NCBI GenBank assembly: GCA_031263485.1
Contig: JAISFS010000060.1
Coordinates: 1-39,236 of the forward strand
Reading direction: 5' to 3'
DNA length: 39,236 nt
DNA from: Deltaproteobacteria bacterium
GTDB lineage: Bacteria; Desulfobacterota; Desulfarculia; Adiutricales; Adiutricaceae
Numbering within the stretch: position 1 is the first letter of the stretch; each line of letters opens with the position of its first letter. The position numbers were made by a program, and so were the translations under genes. This document shows, in pieces, positions 33,198 through 39,236 of the stretch. The notes beneath the pieces were generated by a model. The model ran no database searches. It saw only the letters and a program-made list of their open reading frames with translations, and was not told the origin of the DNA.

Positions 33198-34310
33198 CTA
33201 GTATTGGACTAAGGTCTTTCCGATATTTCTCTCAATTTCCCAATATTTCTTGTCAAGCTCGCCTACTGTCCATCTTTCCACATCTCCGTATACGTCTTTC
33301 ATTATTTTCCTCAGAATCGCGTCCATGTCCTTTGCGTCAGCATTTTTCATGGGCATCCCCGATTTATTGAAATCGTCGAAAAGGTCTTTCTGCAACGCTT
33401 TCTTCACCTGTTTGGCATTATCATCCATTATCGTGTTGAAATCGATCCGCCGGGATACACCGTATTTCAAAAATTCTTCTTTTGCCCTCTCCGGAGGAGC
33501 CATCGACGATTCGGCGATCTTTTTCCTCGCCACCCTTGCGGCTTCGGGATTGTCGGTGGACTTCCCAACCAATTCGGTAGCCTCTCCGGACGGAACCGTT
33601 TCCACCCCATTATTTTTCAAACTGACCTTAGGCGAATCCGGAACAGGCACATCGCTCAAGGTACTGGACGGTTCGTCGCCATCGTCTCCGCCACTGTCTC
33701 CTCGCCTTCGCTACCTCATCCCCCTCCCCCGCCTCCGAACGGCGGCACCTCCCAGTCCTTGTCGATCGGGTTCGAGGCAAGAATCTCGCGATCATTCGCA
33801 AGCGGAGTCTGACCCCCAAGTCTACGGCTCCCTCTTCGTCAACGCGCGGGTGGAACAGCGGCGCTTGTTGACGGTTGTGGGATAGATCAGTCCGCGTCCT
33901 GTGTCCCATACTCGACTATCAGCCAGTTTAGGGTCCGATGGTTGGGTACGCGTCCGCGAGTCGTTCACCGCGTCGTAGATGAAGTACCGGAAGATATCTT
34001 CGTCGTCCTATTGCTCCAGGTAACGTACGGGCCCGTGGGCGTCCATGACGATCGGCCGGAAGATATTCTCCAATCGGTATTTTGGCGACTCGCAAACCCC
34101 GCCTATGTCACCTTCCGCAACGGCCTTCCTGAGGTCCCGGAACTTGTCCCCGTGCTCGTAGATAGAGTTCGGGGCATTCTTGGCGTTATCCGGCTGCTCG
34201 GCCGAGTCTTTGCCAGTCACGCTGAACGCATGCGCCTTCGCCGCCCGCGTCATATTTGAGTGCCGGCCGATGGTGACGGTCTGCCGGTTCAGGAACTTCA
34301 ACCCAGTCAT
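33198..34310 (-). pseudogene. Decayed MuF-type phage minor head protein with C-terminal extension
   Basis: Reading down from ATG 34310 the frame encodes about 100 residues, hits TAG at 34010-34008, and continues in the same frame with DDEDIFRYFIYDAVNDSRTR, RVWDTGRGLIYP and NKRRCSTRALTKRE. This matches the Phage_Mu_F / SPP1 gp7 head-morphogenesis motif (NDsRTRp.H..ldgrvWd...yPP...CRCs.Ral; PF04233). Further frame changes near 33824, 33790 and 33715 bring TPLANDREILASNPIDKDWE and then a 153-residue C-terminal part to 33198, rich in Lys and Asp, with KKALQKDLFDDFNKSG. MuF proteins often carry variable effector domains there; this one I do not recognise. Confidence 0.55.
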
Positions 34311-34471
34311 TCAATCCGGAAACTATCCCCGCCGTCATTTATCGTTACCCGATCCACCTTGTAAAGGGCTTCGGCAAAATCAACCATCATCTTCAGCTCC
34401 ACTAGCCGCTTCAACATTTCCCTTGGCGTGTCCGACTCCAGTATCGCCGCCCTGATGGCGTCGGGGTCCAT
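34307..34471 (-). CDS. 54-residue product, possibly the tail of a phage portal gene
   Basis: ATG 34471 follows GGGGA; the frame encodes MDPDAIRAAILESDTPREML, then KRLVELKMMVDFAEALYKVD and ends FRIE. Its stop overlaps the ATG of the MuF remnant (ATGA), typical of translational coupling, and an in-frame TGA lies just upstream. The helical MLKRLVELKMMVDFAEAL segment resembles the C-terminus of Mu gp29-like (DUF935) portal proteins, which directly precede MuF genes. It could therefore be a separated portal tail or an independent small gene. Confidence 0.4.
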   Translation of the reverse strand: MDPDAIRAAILESDTPREMLKRLVELKMMVDFAEALYKVDRVTINDGGDSFRIE

Positions 34472-34495
34472 GGGATTCCCCGCCTTCTTCGCGCC

Positions 34496-34681
34496 TCACG
34501 GCGCAAGCGCCTCTATCCGCAGGTCCGTCTCAGTCCGCGCCGGGAACAGGGGCCCCCCGCCGTGGCCTTCATGGGCCCGTCCTCGTCCTCCACGTCGGGC
34601 CTAGGGCATGTCCTCCTCGACCTCAGCGTCCTCGTCGGCGGACAGACGCGGCGACTGGAACGAGGACGGGGCCTTGGGCAT
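34496..34681 (-). pseudogene. Fragmentary acidic coding remnant
   Basis: ATG 34681, seven bases after the previous stop, encodes MPKAPSSFQSPRLSADEDAE and ends at TAG 34601. Protein-like sequence resumes in other frames as DVEDEDGPMKATAGG and then LFPARTETDLRIEALAP to TGA at 34496. At least two frame changes are required, one probably in the G6C4 run near 34553. Likely part of the same decayed phage gene series. Confidence 0.35.
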
Positions 34682-34687
34682 CTCTGT

Positions 34688-34969
34688 CTAGCCCGGTCGG
34701 AACCCGCGGTTGTCCATCGGATAATCTTCCGAGAAGCCGCCTGCTGTCGCGTTCCGTTTCAGGATGGCGTCCCTGGCCGCGATATCCTCCGCCAGCTGGC
34801 GGTCGTCCCCGAAGACCGCCTCCGGCACGTACCCCGACGGCCCGTCGTGCTCGAAGCAGGCGTTCACGTACCGCCACAGGGTCTGCCTCGTTGGTTCCGT
34901 GTCCGGATTCGCATTTTCCTCGGTGGCCGCGTCGAGGGGCCAGCCCCTGGCCCGGTTGCAATTTCGCAA
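34688..34969 (-). pseudogene. Open fragment upstream of the phage remnants
   Basis: The minus frame from 34969 to TAG at 34690 encodes up to 93 residues; the last 65 look authentic (TLWRYVNACFEHDGPSGYVP, QLAEDIAARDAILKRN). No ribosome-binding site is seen and the N-terminal part reads into repetitive sequence, so it is probably the 3' part of a truncated gene. By position it could belong to a portal or terminase gene, but no motif shows that. Confidence 0.3.
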
Positions 34970-35040
34970 CAGACCCCTGAAACCGCCGACGCTTCGGATA
35001 AGATCCCAGATGCTCGCGCTTGGGCATTGGCATCGGCGGT

Positions 35041-35098
35041 CTCAAACTGGATTCCGTCCACGCGGCGGACTCAAACTGGATTCCGCCCATGCGGCGGT
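35041..35098. repeat. 29-bp tandem duplication
   Basis: CTCAAACTGGATTCCGYCCA plus nine bases is present at 35041-35069 and 35070-35098 with two or three differences. It marks the right edge of the decayed phage segment. Confidence 0.85.
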
Positions 35099-35153
35099 CG
35101 TGCCGGACGAAGCGGGCGCAGGCGCACGGCCTCGCCTCGCGCGCAGATTCCCC

Positions 35154-35453
35154 ATGTCCAGGAGCGATGGAGGAAAGCGTGGTCAGGGAAACATATCCAT
35201 TACCGGTCTTGCGGCGCGGGGTGGCGCGGCGGGCGTCTCGCGTCGGCTTGTTGGTGCGGCGGGCATCGCCGTCGCGGGCGTCTGCACCCTGATTCTTGGG
35301 AGGACCTTCCGGGCGACGCCAGTCGCGGAGGAGTTTTTAGCCATCTCCAGCCGGGGAGCCGTGGGGGGGGCGTGGAGCGGGAACATGCCCGCCAGGAAGC
35401 CCGACCACGGGGTCCTGGCCCACACCCCGGTTTCCGTCGACAGGCTCCGCTGA
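35154..35453 (+). CDS. Possible 99-residue single-pass membrane protein
   Basis: From ATG 35154 the frame encodes a basic N-terminus, a hydrophobic stretch LVGAAGIAVAGVCTLILG at about residues 30-47, then a soluble tail with ATPVAEEFLAISSRGAVGG and ends VDRLR. The stop is at 35451-35453. There is no obvious ribosome-binding site, and antisense frames overlap it. Its membrane-anchor layout and the position just before the sensor kinase make it worth listing, but composition alone could produce this pattern. Confidence 0.3.
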   Translation: MSRSDGGKRGQGNISITGLAARGGAAGVSRRLVGAAGIAVAGVCTLILGRTFRATPVAEEFLAISSRGAVGGAWSGNMPARKPDHGVLAHTPVSVDRLR

Positions 35454-35647
35454 CTGCCCTGTCCCCTGACCTGCTCCCGAAAACCCGGCAGTGATGGCGC
35501 GTCGCATGGCCGCCGATGCCTGGTTGCCGTCCCGTGAACCGTAACCTGCAGTTCGTTCTCTTTTCCAGCGGTTCAGGCGTTTTTGAGCTGTCCCCGTAGA
35601 AGCTTTGCTCGGCGGGGCAGGGAGGCAATCGCCGACGAGAGCACACG

Positions 35648-38314
35648 ATGGGACGCTTGACAAGGGAACATCTCACGACCCCGGTATTCTTCGCCTCGGC
35701 GGCCGTCATGATGCTCATCGCGCTGTACATCAGCTACCTCATGAGCGCCGCCTCGGGTTACCTCAAGACCGACATAGAGGCGCGGCTCCTGTCCGTCTCC
35801 AGGCTCGCGGCCGCGAGCATCGCCACGGCGGAGGAGCTGGAGGGCTACCGCTCGGTCGCGGACATGGAAAGCGACGGCTACCGGGAGCTCAAGCGGCGCC
35901 TCGCCGACTTCGCGAGGGAGGGGGACGTCCTGTGGGTCTACTTCATGCGGGCCCTGCCGGACGGCCAATGCCAGTTCGTCGCAGACAACGACTATACGGA
36001 GGGATCGGTCGGGCTCGCGACCGACCCGCTCCCGCAGGAGCCTGCCGTGGCCTCGGCCTTCGCCGGCCGCGCGGCCTCGGCGGGGCTGGAGACCTACTCA
36101 GAAGGCTACGACGGCCTCCTTTCCGCCTTCGCGCCCGTGACCGCCGCGGACGGCTCGATCCCCTTCGTCTGCGGCGTGGACATCCCCGACGAGCCGGTGG
36201 TGCTCATGCGCTCCCAGGTCCTCAGGACCGCCCTGCTCCTGGCAGCGGCGCTCGTCCTGGTCCTCGCCAGCGGATGCGCGGGCTTCGCGCTGTTCCGGCG
36301 GAAGGCCGCGCAGTCGGAGGCCGCGAACGTCTCCAAGACGCGGTTCCTGGCCCGCATGAGCCACGAGATCCGCACCCCCATGAACGCCATCATCGGCCTT
36401 TCGGAGCTCGCGGAGCGCGACTACGGGACATCGAAGTCCCTGGGCTTCCTTTCCGACATCCGCAAGGCCGGCGCGAGCCTCCTGGGGATAATCAACGACA
36501 TCCTGGACCTGTCGCGGATAGAGTCCGGGAAGTTCCGCCTCCTCTCGGAGCGCTACGATCCGGGCCGGATCATCGCGGACGTCCTCGCGGTAGCGGGCGT
36601 TCGCGCGCGGGAGAAGGGCCTCGCCCTGGAAAGCGAGGTGGACCCCTCGATCCCCAGAGGGCTCGTGGGCGATCCGTTAAACGTCCAGCAGGTCCTCCTG
36701 AACCTCCTGTCCAACGCGGTGAAGTACACGGAACGCGGACGCGTGAGGCTCGTCTGCGGCTGGGAGCGTCTCGGCCAGGGCCGCGCGCTCATCAGGTTCG
36801 CCGTGGAGGATACGGGCGAGGGCATCAGGCATGAGGACATGAAAAGGCTGTTTTCCGAGTTCATGCGGGTGGACGACCTGAAGCGCGCGAGCCACGTCGA
36901 GGGCACGGGCCTGGGGCTCTCGATAGCCAGGGGCATCTGCCGCATGATGGGTGGGGACGTGACTGCCGAGTCCGCGTTCGGCAAGGGTTCCTCCTTCACC
37001 GCCACCTTCCGGCAGGAGGCCTGCGACCTCACGCCGATAGGCGATCGCCTCGGCTGGACGGGCGCGGACGGAGCGGAAGGAGCAGGCGGAACCGAGGACG
37101 CGGATGGGCGCCTGCGGGTGACACTGCCGATGCCGTTCACGGCGCCCGCCTGCACGGTGCTGGTCGTGGACGACGTGGCGACCAACCTCACCGTCGCCGA
37201 AGGCCTCCTGGCCCCCTACGGCGTACGCGTCGAATGCTGCCCCAGCGGCGAGGAGGGCCTGAAGGCCGCGAAACTGACGCGCTTCGATCTTCTCCTGGTC
37301 GACCAGATCATGCCCGGTCTCGACGGCTTCGCTTTCATGAGGCTCGTGCGCGAGCTGGACGACCATTACCGGACCGCGCCCGTCGTCGCCTTCACGGCCA
37401 ACGCGGTCTCGGGCACCCGGGAGGAGCTCGTCTCGCGGGGCTTTTCCGACTACCTATCCAAGCCCGTCGACTCCCGCGAGCTCCGCGAGGTCCTGGAGAG
37501 GTGGGTGCCGGAGCGGATGCGACTCCCCGCCGAAACGCCCCGCGCTCAGGCGCGGGGGGATCCGGTCGCCAGAACCCCGGAGGCGGCGTGGACGCACCCG
37601 GCTGGGGATCCGGTCGCCGAGTCGGCGGCGTGGACGCACCCTGCAGAGGATCCGATCGCCTGGACGGCATCGGCGTGGACGGGACCGGCAGGGGATCCGG
37701 ACGCGTCCATCCTCCCCTCCGTCCTGTACGGGCTCTCAGGGTACGACCCGGAAGCCGGGGCGGCCCGCATCGGAGGCGATCCCCGGAGGTACCTGATGAT
37801 TCTGGACAGCTTCCTGGAGGACGCCGCCGACTATTTCCGGAACGCCGGATCCCGCCGGGGCCCGGAGACAGACGGCTCGCTGGGGGCGTTGCAGGCCAGG
37901 ACGCACGCCATCAAGTCCGCTTTGGGAGGCATCGGCGCCTCCGGGCTCGCCGAGCGGGCCTCTGAACTGGAAAACTCTGCCCGGAAAGGGGACGGCGGCC
38001 CCTTCCGGGACGGGCGCCTTGCCGCCTTCGAGGCGTCGCTCGCGGAGTTGAGGGACAGCATTTCCCTGGCTCTGGGAAAGGTGCCGGGCAGGGGGGCGCC
38101 GGGTGATGGGCCGCCGGGGAGGGGAGCGCCGGGTGATGGGCCGCCGGGGACGGGGGCGCCGGGTGATGGGCCGCCGATGACGGGGGCGCCGGACACGGCG
38201 ACCGGAACATCCGGCGTTGGCATCCCCGCCGCCGGACCGGGACCCGCCCCGACTCCCCCTCCGGAGGAGTTGTCTGGATCGCCGGGCATAGCCCGGAGGA
38301 CCTCGCGGAGCTGA
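35648..38314 (+). CDS. Hybrid sensor histidine kinase with receiver and Hpt domains; C-terminus frameshifted
   Basis: The 888-residue inner-membrane kinase has membrane segments at about 11-33 and 193-216, a periplasmic sensor of 160 residues between them (FMRALPDGQCQFVADNDYTE suggests a Cache-like fold), HisKA with His239 in MSHEIRTPMNAI, HATPase with GTGLGLSIA, a receiver with VDQIMPGLDGF (Asp552), and an Hpt domain with His753 in ARTHAIKSALGGIG. Two linkers are repetitive: WTHPAGDPVA units at about 630-685 and GAPGDGPPGR units after 811. A coherent 70-residue domain in the -1 frame follows to 38493, so the present stop at 38312 is probably caused by slippage in the 30-bp repeat. ATG 35648 has only a weak upstream purine site. 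Confidence 0.9.
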   Translation: MGRLTREHLTTPVFFASAAVMMLIALYISYLMSAASGYLKTDIEARLLSVSRLAAASIATAEELEGYRSVADMESDGYRELKRRLADFAREGDVLWVYFMRALPDGQCQFVADNDYTEGSVGLATDPLPQEPAVASAFAGRAASAGLETYSEGYDGLLSAFAPVTAADGSIPFVCGVDIPDEPVVLMRSQVLRTALLLAAALVLVLASGCAGFALFRRKAAQSEAANVSKTRFLARMSHEIRTPMNAIIGLSELAERDYGTSKSLGFLSDIRKAGASLLGIINDILDLSRIESGKFRLLSERYDPGRIIADVLAVAGVRAREKGLALESEVDPSIPRGLVGDPLNVQQVLLNLLSNAVKYTERGRVRLVCGWERLGQGRALIRFAVEDTGEGIRHEDMKRLFSEFMRVDDLKRASHVEGTGLGLSIARGICRMMGGDVTAESAFGKGSSFTATFRQEACDLTPIGDRLGWTGADGAEGAGGTEDADGRLRVTLPMPFTAPACTVLVVDDVATNLTVAEGLLAPYGVRVECCPSGEEGLKAAKLTRFDLLLVDQIMPGLDGFAFMRLVRELDDHYRTAPVVAFTANAVSGTREELVSRGFSDYLSKPVDSRELREVLERWVPERMRLPAETPRAQARGDPVARTPEAAWTHPAGDPVAESAAWTHPAEDPIAWTASAWTGPAGDPDASILPSVLYGLSGYDPEAGAARIGGDPRRYLMILDSFLEDAADYFRNAGSRRGPETDGSLGALQARTHAIKSALGGIGASGLAERASELENSARKGDGGPFRDGRLAAFEASLAELRDSISLALGKVPGRGAPGDGPPGRGAPGDGPPGTGAPGDGPPMTGAPDTATGTSGVGIPAAGPGPAPTPPPEELSGSPGIARRTSRS
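38101..38190 (+). repeat. 30-bp coding repeat, three copies
   Basis: GGGTGATGGGCCGCCGGGGA plus ten bases repeats exactly at 38101, 38131 and 38161, encoding ten-residue GDGPPGRGAP-type units near the end of the hybrid kinase. Such a G-rich array is prone to slippage. Confidence 0.92.
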
Positions 38315-38493
38315 AAAGCGCCGTGGCGTCCGGAAGGATCGGGGACGCGGACAGGATAATCGACCGCCTGACGGGTTCCGCCCGTGCCGCCCAGGCGGGG
38401 CTCCTGGACCGGGTCTCGGATCTCATCCTGGTGTCGGACTTCAAGGCCGTGGCAAGCCTCCTGGACGGTGTCCCCGCCCCGCGCAACGAATAG
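38272..38493 (+). pseudogene. Displaced C-terminal domain of the hybrid kinase
   Basis: In the -1 frame relative to the kinase, VWIAGHSPEDLAELKSAVAS, RIIDRLTGSARAAQAGLLDR and VSDLILVSDFKAVASLLDG run to TAG at 38491. It is an all-helical, protein-like segment of about 73 residues with no start codon or ribosome-binding site. It reads naturally as the original C-terminus of the kinase, separated from it by a frameshift between about 38165 and 38270. Similar helical tails close other multi-domain hybrid kinases. Confidence 0.55.
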
Positions 38494-38685
38494 GCACCAA
38501 CCGGTCGCGGCCGGCCAGAGGGGCCGGCGATGCCCCCCCGTCGGGCGGCGTTTCCCGGAAGGGACCGGTAACGCGCAGGACCGCCGACGGCAACGGCCGG
38601 TCCCGACTGACATCATTCAGCGATGCGGCCTCGAACCGCCGCAAACGATCCCGGCGCCGGAGCGGCGGGAGAACCGGAAAACAAG

Positions 38686-39236
38686 ATGCGAATCCGCCTG
38701 AATCGCCGGACGGGGAACCCGTCGGCCCACCTCCTGGCCCGGACGGTCTCCGTCCTGGCCGCCCTTTTCATTCCGGTCGCGGCCCTCGTCGGGGCGGCCG
38801 TCCCGGCCCTGGCCGAAGGCTTCGCGATCTACGACTACGGCGCGAGGGGCTCGGCCCTGGGCGGGGCAATGCTGGCGAGGAAGCCGGACCCTTCGGCGGT
38901 CGCCCACAACGCGGCCCTCCTGACGGGACTTCCCGGCGCCCGGGCCATGGCCGGGCTCACCGTGATAGCGACGCGCGGGGAAATTCGGTGGAACTCAGGG
39001 GGGCTGGAGGGTGACACCCGCTCGAAGAAGGCCGCCTACCTCATCCCGCACGCGTATTTCACCAGGCAGCTCAGCGACAGGTGGTTCATGGGGGTCGGGG
39101 AGTTCAGCCGCTTCGGGCTGGGCAACCGGTACCCGGACGACTGGCCCGGGCGCTACAACGTGTATGACATCTACCTCCTGAGCGCGTCCCTGAACCCGAC
39201 CCTCGCCTTCAAGGCCACGGAAAGGCTCTCGCTGGG
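38686..39236 (+). CDS. FadL/OMPP1-family outer-membrane transport protein (5' part)
   Basis: The frame runs off the window after 183 codons. It has a basic N-terminus and Sec signal peptide (hydrophobic LAALFIPVAALVGAAVPALA, cleavage near ALA-E at about 43). The mature start EGFAIYDYGARGSALGGAML then SAVAHNAALLTGLPG is the FadL/TodX N-terminal hatch pattern (G...e....a.G.A.....d.s...NPA). Beta-strand alternation is visible afterwards (YLIPHAYFTRQLSDRWFMGV). Members import long-chain fatty acids or hydrophobic aromatics across the outer membrane; the substrate here is unknown. The ATG follows a weak GGAAAA site, with 192 bases to the displaced kinase C-terminus and no terminator recognised between. 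Confidence 0.85.
   Translation, partial: MRIRLNRRTGNPSAHLLARTVSVLAALFIPVAALVGAAVPALAEGFAIYDYGARGSALGGAMLARKPDPSAVAHNAALLTGLPGARAMAGLTVIATRGEIRWNSGGLEGDTRSKKAAYLIPHAYFTRQLSDRWFMGVGEFSRFGLGNRYPDDWPGRYNVYDIYLLSASLNPTLAFKATERLSL

Overview
The window is GC-rich (roughly two-thirds G+C by eye) and Gram-negative in character: it has a periplasmic urea-binding protein, two hybrid sensor kinases with periplasmic sensor domains and a FadL-type outer-membrane protein. A proteobacterium or member of Desulfobacterota fits, but no marker here fixes the taxon.

Layout. 1-1290 holds no convincing gene. 1354-4947 is a tandem duplication of a two-gene cassette: a serine-dehydrogenase-proteinase-like (SDH/ClpP-fold) protease and a small basic partner. 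The second protease copy is broken by two +1 frameshifts while its partner stays open; the spacer is repeated again at about 4950-5525. A tRNA-Ser(CGA) with its terminator follows at 5990-6166. On the minus strand are a large hybrid histidine kinase (7273-10596) and a 1098-residue AAA ATPase with a long repetitive linker (11540-14836).

15469-31369 is a nitrogen island on the plus strand: urtABCDE (urea ABC importer), ureD, ureA, ureB, ureC, a fused ureEF and ureG (urease and its nickel chaperones), then amtB and a PII gene, closed by a clear intrinsic terminator. A sigma-54-like promoter precedes urtA. The picture is high-affinity urea uptake, hydrolysis by nickel urease, and ammonia handling by AmtB/PII. 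Nearly every long gap in this island carries a different short-period tandem repeat (20-36 bp), many of them hairpin-forming.

31400-35000 is a decayed minus-strand segment that I read as a Mu-like prophage head module: a phage protease remnant, a MuF-type minor head gene with nonsense and frameshift lesions, and fragments of neighbours. A few short intact ORFs lie in and beside it. The window ends with a second hybrid kinase (35648-38314), whose C-terminal domain is displaced by a frameshift in a 30-bp repeat, and the start of a FadL-family porin gene (38686 to the edge).
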